Below, piece after piece: positions 14,443 through 22,415 of a stretch of 25,253 nucleotides of DNA; the first letter of the stretch is position 1, and each line of letters starts with the position of its first letter. The notes beneath the pieces were generated by a model. It was not told the origin of the DNA. It did not search any database and saw only the letters and a list, made by a program, of their open reading frames with translations. The stretch is from RGIG9115 sp045648165 (GTDB lineage Bacteria > Bacillota > Clostridia > UBA1381). Where the stretch lies: contig JAZRNL010000017.1 in assembly GCA_045648165.1 (NCBI GenBank), forward strand, positions 1 to 25,253. The letters run 5' to 3'. A program made the translations under genes and the position numbers.

Positions 14443-14475
14443 AGCCATAGGCTGAGGGTTTCTCTGCCTATGGCT
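14443..14475. other. 10-bp hairpin at the expected RNA 5' end and ytxH 3' end
   Basis: AGCCATAGGC (14443-14452) pairs perfectly with GCCTATGGCT (14466-14475). For plus-strand RNA it sits exactly at the predicted 5' end. For the minus-strand gene it lies just past the stop but is followed by a poor T-run (CTTTACATT), so it would be a weak terminator. Confidence 0.6.
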
Positions 14476-14480
14476 GTGTC

Positions 14481-14660
14481 TCAATGAATCATATCCATAG
14501 CTGTGTCAATAACGCTTCCGATGCTTCTGAAGACTCCTTCAGTCTTGCGCTGAAGCTTATGGCGTTGCTTGTCGCTTATGGGATCGATTACTATTGCTGT
14601 GGCGGCACCTACAGCCAGCCCGATCGCCATACCTTTGGCGAAGCTCATATACTTATTCAT
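14481..14660 (-). CDS. Small YtxH-like membrane protein
   Basis: A 59-aa protein with a glycine-rich hydrophobic N-terminus (FAKGMAIGLAVGAATAIVID) followed by a basic stretch (DKQRHKLQRK) and an amphipathic tail. This is the layout of YtxH-domain proteins, general-stress-associated envelope proteins of unknown biochemical role. The ATG at 14660 lies 8 nt behind GAAAGGA; the upstream ATG of MSAMNK abuts that site. Upstream, an inverted repeat (TGAATGA/TCATTCA at 14682-14699) may bind a regulator. The opposite strand also has an open frame (14484-14681), but the ribosome binding site and protein-like pattern favour the minus strand. A strong promoter fires against it from 14408. Confidence 0.7.
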   Translation of the reverse strand: MNKYMSFAKGMAIGLAVGAATAIVIDPISDKQRHKLQRKTEGVFRSIGSVIDTAMDMIH

Positions 14661-14765
14661 GGCAGACATCCTTTCATTTGATGAATGATTTTTCATTCAC
14701 AGTAATATTATTGCGCATATTAAAAATTTAAATCATACAATTTATAGAAAAAAGGAGATAACCGT

Positions 14766-16088
14766 ATGGCAAACATCAAGCCCTTCAGAGGCTACAGGTA
14801 CAACAGTGAAAAAATAGATAACATAGCAGACGTTATGGCGCCGCCGTACGATGCACTCTCAGTAGAAGAAACCGATAGTTACTACGACCTGAATGCGTAT
14901 AATGCAGTACGGCTTGTAGCGCAGCAGAATAAGGAATCAAATCCCCCCGACGAATATGCAAAAACCCGTGATTTTCTTGACGGTTGCATAAGAGACGGAG
15001 TTCTTGTGAAAGAGAAAAAGCCTTCATACTATGTGTATGAAGAAACTGTTACAGTAAACCGTGAGAACTATTATAACAGAGGTATAGTGGCGCTTCTTGA
15101 GCTTACAGACTATGGTAAAGGAATAGTTGTACCTTGCGAAGAACCGAGTACAGACTCTAAAAATGACCGTCTTAACCTTATAAAAGCATGTCAGTCAAAC
15201 AACAGTCTTATAAGCTGTATGTATACCGAAAGCAGTAAGAGCATTGCGTCTATGATGGCTGAAATAACTTGTAAGCCTGCAGATATGGACTTTGTTACAA
15301 CAAACGATAAGCGTCATAAGCTATGGGTGATAGATTCCGAAGAATTAACAAGTATGATACAGAGGGAGCTTTCCCATAAAAAGCTTTTTATTGTGGACGG
15401 TCATAACAGATATGAAGCCTGCCTTGAATATAAAAAGATGAAAATGTCCGAGCCGGGATATACGGGTAGGGAGTCGTTTAACTATGTGATGGCACTTATT
15501 TCAGACTCCGGTGATGACGGTCGTATTCATCTTCCCGTACACAGACTTGTGAAATGCAGTAAAAAATTCTCTGAGGTTTATCTTATAGCTGGTCTTACAG
15601 ATAATTTTACCGTGGAAAAAATCATAGTCGACCTTAATGATGATGATATTTGCGAAACTATGCGTAAGCAGATTGCAACTCAGCGTAAGGAAACAAAAAT
15701 TGCTATGTATACAGGTCAGGATTATTTTTACAGGTTTACATTCAAGGGAAGTAAGTACCTTGAATCGGTTATGCCCGAAGCATCTGACAGTTACAGGCAT
15801 CTCGACCTTACAGTGCTTAACAAACTGATACTTGAAGAGCAGCTTGGAATTACCCCTCAGAACGAAGAGGAGCGAGTGGATTATACAAGAAGCCTTGATG
15901 AAGGCAAAAAAGCAGTGGAAAGCGGAGAATTCACATGTATGTTTGTTGTAAACCCCATAAGACCACCGCAGTTTAATGCAATGACTGAAACAGGTGAGAG
16001 GCTTCCAAAACGCTCTGTATCTATTTTCCCCAAGCCTGCAACGGGAATAGTGATACATAAATTTACAGACGATGTTGAATGTGATTAA
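14766..16088 (+). CDS. DUF1015 family protein
   Basis: A 440-aa cytoplasmic protein of the DUF1015 (COG4198) family, whose biochemical function is unknown to me. Seen are the N-terminal IKPFRGYRYN and ADVMAPPYDALS, which mark the family, a central LFIVDGHNRYEACLEY where many relatives have DGHHRYE, and the C-terminal ILEEQLGI and CMFVVNPIRP. The ATG lies behind AAAGGAG at 14752-14758. There is no signal peptide and there are no membrane segments. The gene stands alone: the ytxH-like gene upstream is on the other strand, and a giant terminator hairpin starts within 2 bp of the stop. The promoter is probably the one at 14408, giving a leader of about 320 nt. Confidence 0.88.
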   Translation: MANIKPFRGYRYNSEKIDNIADVMAPPYDALSVEETDSYYDLNAYNAVRLVAQQNKESNPPDEYAKTRDFLDGCIRDGVLVKEKKPSYYVYEETVTVNRENYYNRGIVALLELTDYGKGIVVPCEEPSTDSKNDRLNLIKACQSNNSLISCMYTESSKSIASMMAEITCKPADMDFVTTNDKRHKLWVIDSEELTSMIQRELSHKKLFIVDGHNRYEACLEYKKMKMSEPGYTGRESFNYVMALISDSGDDGRIHLPVHRLVKCSKKFSEVYLIAGLTDNFTVEKIIVDLNDDDICETMRKQIATQRKETKIAMYTGQDYFYRFTFKGSKYLESVMPEASDSYRHLDLTVLNKLILEEQLGITPQNEEERVDYTRSLDEGKKAVESGEFTCMFVVNPIRPPQFNAMTETGERLPKRSVSIFPKPATGIVIHKFTDDVECD

Positions 16089-16180
16089 AAAAACACAACT
16101 GCTAACTGAACCGACCTCCCAATTGTTAGATTTTTGGTCTAACTTTTGGGGGTCGGTTCAAACTGCAGTTGTGTTTTTTT
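16087..16180 (+). terminator. Exceptionally long terminator hairpin
   Basis: A 94-nt imperfect palindrome with an outer stem (to GC at 16102; from GC at 16165), a middle stem (TGAACCGACC with GGTCGGTTCA) and an inner stem (GTTAGA with TCTAAC). These are separated by 4x4 internal loops, and eight T residues follow. It starts at the DUF1015 stop codon and separates that gene from secG. Confidence 0.85.
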
Positions 16181-16238
16181 GGTATTGTGTGCATATTGAC
16201 GGAAATACACATAAAATAAAGAAATTTATAAAAAACAC

Positions 16239-16266
16239 TTGCATTATTTCTAAAATATGATATAAT
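16239..16266 (+). promoter_or_regulatory. Promoter of secG-secD-secF
   Basis: TTGCAT (16239-16244) and an exact TATAAT (16261-16266) are 16 bp apart. Transcription would start about 40 nt before secG. Confidence 0.75.
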
Positions 16267-16311
16267 GATTGGGTATGTCAGAACATTTTTTTACGGAGGG
16301 AGGTTCCTATA

Positions 16312-16548
16312 ATGACAACATTATTTACAGTACTTCATCTTGTTGTTGCAGTTTTGTTGATAGTTGTAGTTCTCGGTCAGGAAGGTAAGGATCCCGGTAT
16401 GAAGGGCATTTCAGGCTCATCTGCTAATGATTCTTTCTTCAGCATGAACGGCGGAAGCACAAAGAAGTCATTCATGACTAAGATAACTGTAGCTCTTGCA
16501 GTATTGTTCCTTATCACAACAATGGTATTGGTTCTTATTGCAGGCTGA
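16312..16548 (+). CDS. secG: Preprotein translocase subunit SecG
   Basis: A 78-aa SecYEG component that helps protein passage through the channel. It has the standard two transmembrane helices (about 3-21 and 56-77) joined by a polar loop with the conserved GQEGKDPGMKGISG pattern. The ATG follows a purine-rich GGAGGGAGG site at 16295-16303. It is placed directly before secD and secF, so the window holds the accessory export machinery but not secY, secE or secA. Length and topology are normal. Confidence 0.95.
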   Translation: MTTLFTVLHLVVAVLLIVVVLGQEGKDPGMKGISGSSANDSFFSMNGGSTKKSFMTKITVALAVLFLITTMVLVLIAG

Positions 16549-16598
16549 GTTTAATCGGACGAGTTTAGTCCACACTATCGCGAAAGGAAGAAACAGGA

Positions 16599-17912
16599 AT
16601 GAAAAAGAAAAGTATTATAGTGCTTTGCTTCGTAATCCTTATCGCTATTCTTCTTAACTATGTAGCTTTTATCGGATTTAGCATAGCGGGTAAATCATAT
16701 AGCGGTATATTTGACGAAGAAAAGGGTATCAGAAAGGGTATAGACCTTGCCGGAGGTTCAGTTATTACTTTCCAGGCAAACGACGAAAACCCCACAGAAG
16801 AAGAAATGGCATCAGTAGAGGCAGTATTTAACAGACGTATTCAAGGCCTTGGCTACACTGAAGCCAGAATAAGCAAATCAGAAGGCGGAAGAATTACAAT
16901 CGAAATCCCTTCAGTATTTGATACAGACGCAGCAGCCGAAGCTCTCGGCAAAACTGCAAAGCTTACATTCTGCAATGCTGCAGGAGAAGAAATTCTTGAC
17001 GGTACAGCAGTTAAAAATGCAGTAGGTCTTAATGGTCAGGTAAGCGAAAATTCACTGGCAGCAGAGAATTATGTGGAGCTTACATTCACCGACGAAGGCA
17101 GACAGAAGTTTACCGAAGCTACAAAAGCTGCGGCTCAGCTTTCATCAACAGGTGAAAACTATATCGCCATCAAGATGGACGATACAGTTATCTCAACACC
17201 TATGGTTGATGCAAGCTATGCAGAAACAGGTATTAACTCAAAATCATGTATCATCTCTGGAAGCTTTGAAACTCTTGATGATGCAATAGCTTTTGCAAGC
17301 ACAATCAGATCAGGTAATCTCCCCTTTGACCTCAGTGTTATAACTCAGGAAACTGTAGGAGCTGAGCTTGGTGAAACAGCTCTTCCCAAGAGCTTGCTTG
17401 CGGCGGGTATCGGTATAATTCTTATAATGCTCTTCATGATTATCATTTACCGTCTCCCCGGCTTGATGTCAGCTATCTCACTTGCAATTTATGTAGGAAT
17501 TATGGCGTTTATCCTCGGTGTGTTCCGCATAAACCTCAGCCTTTCAGGTATTGCAGGTATCGTTCTTTCAATAGGTATGGCGGTTGATGCCAACGTAATT
17601 ATTTTTGAAAGAATGAAAGAAGAGCTCCGTCTCGGAAAAACAATCCGTGCAGGTGTTGAAGCAGGCTTTAACAAAGCTTTCTCTGCAATTCTCGACTCTA
17701 ACGTAACAACAATTATCACTTGTGTTGTTCTTTATGCTTCAGGTATCGGTACAGTTACAGGCTTCGCAATTACTTTAGGTATTGGTGTTGTTGTAAGTAT
17801 GTTTACAGCGATTGTTGTAACAAAGCTTCTCTTAAGACAGCTTGCAGGTATGGGAATTTCAAAGCGTTCACTGTTTTACCGTGAAGTAAAAAAAACAGGG
17901 GGTGCTGAATAA
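16599..17912 (+). CDS. secD: Protein translocase subunit SecD
   Basis: SecD and SecF form an RND-type membrane complex that uses the proton or sodium gradient to pull exported proteins out of the Sec channel. The 437-aa protein has transmembrane segment 1 (about 5-28), the RKGIDLAGGSVITF motif (D1), a large extracytoplasmic P1 domain and five C-terminal transmembrane helices with SIGMAVDANVIIFERMKEE (D4-type motif). The ATG follows GAAAGGAAG. It overlaps the secF start by one base (TAATG), indicating translational coupling. In Bacillus secD and secF are fused into one gene; here they are separate, which is common in Clostridia. Confidence 0.96.
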   Translation: MKKKSIIVLCFVILIAILLNYVAFIGFSIAGKSYSGIFDEEKGIRKGIDLAGGSVITFQANDENPTEEEMASVEAVFNRRIQGLGYTEARISKSEGGRITIEIPSVFDTDAAAEALGKTAKLTFCNAAGEEILDGTAVKNAVGLNGQVSENSLAAENYVELTFTDEGRQKFTEATKAAAQLSSTGENYIAIKMDDTVISTPMVDASYAETGINSKSCIISGSFETLDDAIAFASTIRSGNLPFDLSVITQETVGAELGETALPKSLLAAGIGIILIMLFMIIIYRLPGLMSAISLAIYVGIMAFILGVFRINLSLSGIAGIVLSIGMAVDANVIIFERMKEELRLGKTIRAGVEAGFNKAFSAILDSNVTTIITCVVLYASGIGTVTGFAITLGIGVVVSMFTAIVVTKLLLRQLAGMGISKRSLFYREVKKTGGAE

Positions 17913-18802
17913 TGAAGAATGTTAATTTTGTTTCTAACAGATGGAAGTATACTCTTCTCCCGCTTGCAATTGTTGTAATCGGTATAGTGTTTTTGATAAT
18001 TAACGGCGGATTCAACTACGACGTTGAATTCCTCGGCGGTACACGTATGCAGCTCGAGCTCGGTACAGCATATGACAACGACGAGCTTGCAAAGTACATT
18101 GAATCTGAAACAGGTGTTAAGGTAACAGTTCAAAAAACGGCAGTTGATACTCAGGTTATCATCAAAACACCGCCGGTTGAAAACCTTGATGAGGTTATGA
18201 ATGCTATTTATACAAAGTATTCAATCGACGATAGCGCTCTTATGTCATCATCAAGCGCATCCGCAAGCTTCGGTCAGGAAGTTCAGCAGAAAACAATTAT
18301 GTATGCTCTCATTGCTATCCTTTGCATCCTTATATACATTGCAATAAGATTTGAATGGATTTCAGCCCTTATGGCAATTATCGGTCTTGCAATTAATGTA
18401 GCTGTTATGTATGCGGCATATGCTATTACAAACATTCCTATGAACACAACCTTTATTGCGGCTATGCTTACGGTTATAGGTTATTCAATCAATAACACCA
18501 TCATTATTTTTGACCGTATCCGTGAAAATATGAAAAAGCTTGGCGGCAAGAAGAACAGTGTGATTGCTGATATTGTAAACATAAGTATAGGTGAAAGTAT
18601 GGGACGTACACTCAACTCAACTATTACTACTCTCATCACGATTGTACTTCTTTATATCATCGGTGTTAATGCAATCAAGGAATTTGCACTTCCCCTTATT
18701 ATAGGTATAATAATCGGTGCATATACTTCAATCTTTATTGCAGGAACATTCTGGGCAGTATGGAAGCAGTCAATCAAAGACGCAAAAGCAAATAAAAGAT
18801 AA
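17912..18802 (+). CDS. secF: Protein translocase subunit SecF
   Basis: The partner of SecD in the export motor. The 296-aa protein has transmembrane segment 1 (about 12-30), the SecF-specific VEFLGGTRMQLEL, a short P domain and five further helices containing TVIGYSINNTIIIFDRIRE. Its start codon shares one base with the secD stop. It ends the secGDF unit at a strong hairpin terminator. Nothing unusual is seen. Confidence 0.96.
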   Translation: MKNVNFVSNRWKYTLLPLAIVVIGIVFLIINGGFNYDVEFLGGTRMQLELGTAYDNDELAKYIESETGVKVTVQKTAVDTQVIIKTPPVENLDEVMNAIYTKYSIDDSALMSSSSASASFGQEVQQKTIMYALIAILCILIYIAIRFEWISALMAIIGLAINVAVMYAAYAITNIPMNTTFIAAMLTVIGYSINNTIIIFDRIRENMKKLGGKKNSVIADIVNISIGESMGRTLNSTITTLITIVLLYIIGVNAIKEFALPLIIGIIIGAYTSIFIAGTFWAVWKQSIKDAKANKR

Positions 18803-18805
18803 TTT

Positions 18806-18843
18806 AAAAGAGCCATGTTGAAGAAATTCAATATGGCTCTTTT
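18806..18843. terminator. Bidirectional terminator between secF and dut
   Basis: AAAAGAGCCATGTTGAA (18806-18822) pairs over 17 positions (one G-T) with 18827-18843 around a GAAA tetraloop. A-rich and T-rich ends allow use in both directions. It lies between the convergent secF and dut genes. Confidence 0.9.
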
Positions 18844-18856
18844 CTTAATTTCAAAA

Positions 18857-19357
18857 TTATTTTTTTGTCGTACTGCCAAATCCGCCGTTTCTCACATCGG
18901 TAACATCATCATCCACTGTTATGCCGTAGGGCATAAAAATGCCTTGTGCGAAGCCTTCACCTGCTTTAAGGCTTATTGTTTTGCCTTCATTTGTGCAGTT
19001 GGTCATTTTAACCATTATATGACCTTCGTTATCACTGCCAAAATAATCGCTGTCAATAACTCCTACAGTGTTGTTAAGCTGAAGACGATATTTGAAACCG
19101 AGACCGCTTCTCGGGAAAATCATAAGCACCCAGCCGTCATCAATCTTTGCTCTGATACCGGTGGGGATTTTTATTGTTTCGCCGGGAGCAAGAGTAAAAT
19201 CAAAGGGAGCTTTAAAATCGTATCCCGCAGAACCGGATGTGGCACGCGCAGGTATTGTGATGCCCTCATAAGCATTTTCTGCAATGCCGAAGGTATCATC
19301 AAAATCTTTTATATATTGTTCTCTTGAAACTTTCATAAATTCAGCAATTCTGTTCAT
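18857..19357 (-). CDS. dut: dUTP diphosphatase (trimeric dUTPase)
   Basis: Hydrolyses dUTP to dUMP and pyrophosphate, keeping uracil out of DNA and supplying dUMP for thymidylate. All five family motifs are present: SAGYDF (43-48), PRSGLGFK (82-89), NNTVGVIDSDYFG (95-107), AGEGFAQGIFMP (132-143) and GGFGSTTK near the C-terminus. At 166 aa it is slightly longer than the ~150-aa norm because of an N-terminal extension of about 30 residues. The ATG at 19357 follows GAAAGGA; the TTG at 19375 precedes that site. Its promoter (19390-19418) touches the stop codon of the transporter gene upstream. Confidence 0.95.
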   Translation of the reverse strand: MNRIAEFMKVSREQYIKDFDDTFGIAENAYEGITIPARATSGSAGYDFKAPFDFTLAPGETIKIPTGIRAKIDDGWVLMIFPRSGLGFKYRLQLNNTVGVIDSDYFGSDNEGHIMVKMTNCTNEGKTISLKAGEGFAQGIFMPYGITVDDDVTDVRNGGFGSTTKK

Positions 19358-19389
19358 TATATATTTTCCTTTCAAAAAGTGTTACCATA

Positions 19390-19418
19390 ATTCTACTATA
19401 AAAATGCTCTGTTGTCAA
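19390..19418 (-). promoter_or_regulatory. Promoter of dut
   Basis: On the minus strand, an exact TTGACA (19418-19413) and TAGAAT (19395-19390) are 17 bp apart. The -35 box begins directly after the stop codon of the ZIP transporter gene, so dut can be transcribed independently. Confidence 0.85.
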
Positions 19419-20195
19419 CTATATAAACATAATAAGGCTTATTGCCATGATGAGCATTCCTGCAATCACGCTCAGAATTGTGATTTTACTTTTTTCATAT
19501 TCCCGCGCCATAGGTAGAAGCTCTTCAATTGATATGAACATCATAATTCCTGCAATGCTTCCGAATAGTATGCCAATCAGAGCATCTGTCAGGAACGGAC
19601 GCATAATCAGATATCCTGCAACTGCTCCAAGCGGCTCCGTCAGCCCTGAAAATAAAGATGTAAGAAATGCTTTTTTTCGGCTTCCCGTGGCATAAAAAAT
19701 AGGTATGGAGGCGCTTATTCCCTCAGGGATATTGTGTATGGCAATAGCCACTGCAATCATAGCACCCATCCCCGTGTCCCTGATTGAGGACGTAAATGTT
19801 ACAAGTCCTTCCGGAAAGTTATGTATGGCAATGGCGAGGGCTGTAATAATTCCCATTTTTTTTAAGCCCTCTGAGCTGTCTTTATTGCCTATATCACCCT
19901 CTGCAGTTGGTATAAGATAATCGATAAGTCCGATTATAACAATTCCTCCGAAAAACGAGCAGGTGGCAGCTATGCTCCCCGGTGCATCGCCGTAGGCGGC
20001 GCAAAGATAGTCGAAGGCTTTCGGATATAATTCTACCATGGAAACATATATCATAACCCCTGCAGATAAACCAAGGGACGAAGCAAGCATTTTTGTGTTA
20101 GTCTGTTTTGCAAACAATGCTATTATACTCCCGATGGCAGTAGCCAGCCCTGCTCCCAATGTAAGCAAAAAAGCATATATTTCTGAATAGTTCAA
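19419..20195 (-). CDS. zupT: ZIP-family divalent metal transporter (ZupT-like)
   Basis: Imports zinc and probably other divalent metals such as iron or manganese. The protein (258 aa from the TTG at 20195) has eight hydrophobic helices and the two paired metal-site motifs, AIHNFPEG in helix 4 and AIHNIPEG in helix 5, typical of ZupT. A GTG at 20204 is possible (261 aa), but it lies inside the AAGGGGTGAT ribosome binding site, which suits the TTG 4 nt further downstream. An inverted repeat, AATCACCC/GGGTGATT (20199-20206 and 20228-20235), spans the promoter and leader and may be the operator of a metal-sensing repressor. Metal choice cannot be told from sequence. Confidence 0.9.
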   Translation of the reverse strand: MNYSEIYAFLLTLGAGLATAIGSIIALFAKQTNTKMLASSLGLSAGVMIYVSMVELYPKAFDYLCAAYGDAPGSIAATCSFFGGIVIIGLIDYLIPTAEGDIGNKDSSEGLKKMGIITALAIAIHNFPEGLVTFTSSIRDTGMGAMIAVAIAIHNIPEGISASIPIFYATGSRKKAFLTSLFSGLTEPLGAVAGYLIMRPFLTDALIGILFGSIAGIMMFISIEELLPMAREYEKSKITILSVIAGMLIMAISLIMFI

Positions 20196-20215
20196 TTTAA
20201 TCACCCCTTATCTGT

Positions 20216-20244
20216 ATAATATGATTTGGGTGATTTTTTGCTAA
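20216..20244 (-). promoter_or_regulatory. Promoter and possible operator of the ZIP transporter gene
   Basis: On the minus strand, TTAGCA (20244-20239) and TATTAT (20221-20216) have a 17-bp spacer. One arm of the 8-bp inverted repeat, GGGTGATT at 20228-20235, lies inside the spacer and the other covers the ribosome binding site region. The sequence does not resemble the Bacillus Zur consensus as I know it. Confidence 0.5.
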
Positions 20245-20320
20245 TGTGTACAATAATAAGAATAATGAACCTATGAGTTTGTTAAAAATTAAAAAAAGGA
20301 ATATTTTTTTGCGTAAAGGC

Positions 20321-20349
20321 TTGACATAACGAAACTGTTAGTGTATAAT
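20321..20349 (+). promoter_or_regulatory. Consensus sigma-A promoter of ylxM-ffh
   Basis: An exact TTGACA (20321-20326) and an exact TATAAT (20344-20349) are spaced by 17 bp. The start would be about 30 nt before ylxM. It is one of the strongest promoters in the window, fitting an SRP and ribosome-maturation operon. Confidence 0.92.
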
Positions 20350-20387
20350 GTGTAAAGTCCGAAACCTTTACAGATGAGGTGGGTTTT

Positions 20388-20735
20388 ATGAGCAAGGATT
20401 TAAGTATAAGCTTACTTATGGATTTTTATGGCCAGCTACTCACGCCAAAGCAGCTTGAGGCGCTGGAATATTACTACAATGACGATTTGTCTTTGGCAGA
20501 AATTGCCGACGAAATGAGCATAAGCCGTCAGGGAGTTCGTGATTTTATAAAGAGGGGCGAAAAACAGCTCTCAGAATTTGAACAAAAGCTTGGCCTTGCA
20601 GGCAGATTTGAAAGAATAAAAGATAAAATAGAGCATATAGATGCGGTAGCAGACAAACTTGCCGCCGGTGAGAGTCAGGAACTTGAGCTGCAGAAGCTCA
20701 AATCTCTTACAAAACAAGTAATAGTCGAGCTTTGA
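20388..20735 (+). CDS. ylxM: YlxM/p13-like putative DNA-binding protein (UPF0122)
   Basis: A 115-aa helix-turn-helix protein resembling sigma-factor region 4: LTPKQLEALEYYYNDDLSLA followed by EIADEMSISRQGVRDFIKRG. The C-terminal half is a charged helix with coiled-coil character. The gene is nearly always directly upstream of ffh in Firmicutes, and YlxM has been linked to the signal recognition particle pathway. The ATG at 20388 follows GAGGTG (20376-20381); an upstream GTG falls inside that site. It ends 14 bp before ffh. DNA binding is inferred from the fold only. Confidence 0.93.
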   Translation: MSKDLSISLLMDFYGQLLTPKQLEALEYYYNDDLSLAEIADEMSISRQGVRDFIKRGEKQLSEFEQKLGLAGRFERIKDKIEHIDAVADKLAAGESQELELQKLKSLTKQVIVEL

Positions 20736-20749
20736 TTTGAGGTGATTAA

Positions 20750-22093
20750 GTGGCATTTGAAAGTTTAGGTGATAAGCTTCAGGGTGTGTTTAAAAAGCTC
20801 CGTGGCAGAGGAAAGCTTAACGAAAAAGACATAAAAGATGCTATGCGTGAGGTAAAGCTTGCGCTGTTAGAAGCCGATGTAAACTTCAAGGTAGTAAAGC
20901 ATTTTGTAAATTCAGTGTCAGAAAAAGCTGTGGGTCAGGAGGTTATGGAATCTCTTACTCCCGGTCAGCAGATAGTTAAAATCGTAAATGAAGAATTAAC
21001 AACACTTATGGGTGGCGATTGTTCAAGGCTTGAGTTTGACAACAGACCTCCCACGGTGTTTATGATGTGTGGCTTGCAGGGTGCAGGTAAAACAACTGCA
21101 ACAGGTAAGCTTGCAAAGCACCTCATAAAATCAATGGGCAAGAGACCCCTTCTTGTTGCGGCTGATATATACCGTCCCGCGGCTATCAAGCAGCTTCAGG
21201 TTCTGGGCGAGCAGGTAAATGCCGCAGTTTTTACTCTCGGCTCCGATGTAAGCCCTGTTGAAATTGCAAAACAGGCGGTTGAGCATGCAAGAATTCACGG
21301 CAATGACCCCGTGATTATAGATACGGCTGGTCGTCTTCATATAGATGAAGAGCTTATGAATGAGCTGAAAGCTATTAAGGCAGAGGTTAATCCCAGAGAA
21401 GTTCTCCTTGTTGTGGATGCTATGACAGGTCAAGATGCAGTTAATGTTGCCGAGAGCTTTAATAATGAGCTTGATATAACAGGCGTTATTCTCTCAAAGC
21501 TTGACGGCGATACAAGAGGCGGTGCTGCCCTTTCAGTAAAGCACGTAACGGGCAAGCCTATAAAGCTTGCGTCTGTAGGCGAAAAGCTTACTGATCTTGA
21601 GCCTTTCTATCCCGACCGTATGGCTTCGAGAATTCTCGGTATGGGTGATGTTCTCACGCTTATCGACAAAGCTCAGGAGGCAATTGATGAAGAAAAGGCA
21701 TTAGAGCTTGAAAAGAAAATTAAAGCTCAAACCTTTGACCTTAACGATTTTCTTGAACAGTTTAAGCAAATCAGAAAAATGGGTTCAATATCCCAGCTTG
21801 TAGGTATGATTCCAGGTGTTGATAAAAAAATGATTGAAAAGGTAGACACCGAAGAGAATGAAAAACGTCTTGTGCATATAGAGGCAATAATCCAGTCAAT
21901 GACAAAGAAGGAAAGAGAAAAGCCGTCTATTATTAATGCTAACCGTAAAATAAGAATTGCAAAGGGTAGCGGAACAAGAGTTCAGGACGTAAATCAGCTT
22001 CTTAAGCAGTTTGCAGATATGCAAAAGATGATGAAGCAGTTATCAGGCGGGAAACAGCAGAAAATGCTTAACCGTCTGCGTAAATTCCGTTAA
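20750..22093 (+). CDS. ffh: Signal recognition particle GTPase Ffh
   Basis: The protein of the bacterial SRP; with 4.5S/scRNA it binds signal sequences on ribosomes and delivers them to FtsY at the membrane. The 447-aa protein has the N domain (1 to about 95), then the G domain with GLQGAGKTT (108-116), DTAGR (191-195) and SKLDGDTRGG (249-258). The methionine-rich M domain (about 300-447) contains GSISQLVGMIPG and ends with KMMKQLSGGKQQKMLNRLR. The start is GTG at 20750 behind GAGGTGATT. It is followed 54 bp later by rpsP. The SRP RNA gene is not in this window. Confidence 0.97.
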   Translation: MAFESLGDKLQGVFKKLRGRGKLNEKDIKDAMREVKLALLEADVNFKVVKHFVNSVSEKAVGQEVMESLTPGQQIVKIVNEELTTLMGGDCSRLEFDNRPPTVFMMCGLQGAGKTTATGKLAKHLIKSMGKRPLLVAADIYRPAAIKQLQVLGEQVNAAVFTLGSDVSPVEIAKQAVEHARIHGNDPVIIDTAGRLHIDEELMNELKAIKAEVNPREVLLVVDAMTGQDAVNVAESFNNELDITGVILSKLDGDTRGGAALSVKHVTGKPIKLASVGEKLTDLEPFYPDRMASRILGMGDVLTLIDKAQEAIDEEKALELEKKIKAQTFDLNDFLEQFKQIRKMGSISQLVGMIPGVDKKMIEKVDTEENEKRLVHIEAIIQSMTKKEREKPSIINANRKIRIAKGSGTRVQDVNQLLKQFADMQKMMKQLSGGKQQKMLNRLRKFR

Positions 22094-22147
22094 AAATGGA
22101 TTATATTCATTTTAAATATTAATTTTCAAATATGGAGGTGAATTGCA

Positions 22148-22390
22148 ATGGCAGTAAAAATCAGACTTAGAAGAATGGGTGCTAAGAAGGCTCCTTTCTA
22201 CAGAGTTGTAGTAGCAGATTCAAGATATCCCCGTGACGGTAGATTTATCGAAGAAATCGGAACATACAACCCCATGACTGAGCCTGCATCAATCAACATC
22301 GACGCTGATAAGGCTAAGAAGTGGATTGGTAACGGTGCACAGCCCACTGATACAGTAAAAGCTCTTTTGAAGAAGTCAAACATTCTTTAA
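22148..22390 (+). CDS. rpsP: 30S ribosomal protein S16
   Basis: An 80-aa basic protein starting MAVKIRLRRMGAKKAPFYR, with VVADSRYPRDGRFIEEIGTY, diagnostic of S16, a structural protein of the 30S subunit needed early in assembly. The ATG follows GGAGGTG at 22134-22140. It sits in the common ffh-rpsP-khpA-rimM-trmD order. Length is normal (80-90 aa). Confidence 0.97.
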   Translation: MAVKIRLRRMGAKKAPFYRVVVADSRYPRDGRFIEEIGTYNPMTEPASINIDADKAKKWIGNGAQPTDTVKALLKKSNIL

Positions 22391-22415
22391 TAGCTTCTGT
22401 TAGGAGGTAACTCAG

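Noticed and set aside
14484..14681. Plus-strand open frame of 65 codons opposite the ytxH-like gene
   Set aside because: It mirrors the minus-strand gene, has no ribosome binding site and its translation has no protein-like pattern; the minus-strand gene explains it.
15501..16058. Long minus-strand open frame (185 codons) inside the DUF1015 gene
   Set aside because: It is an antisense shadow of a well-supported gene, cysteine-rich and without a ribosome binding site.
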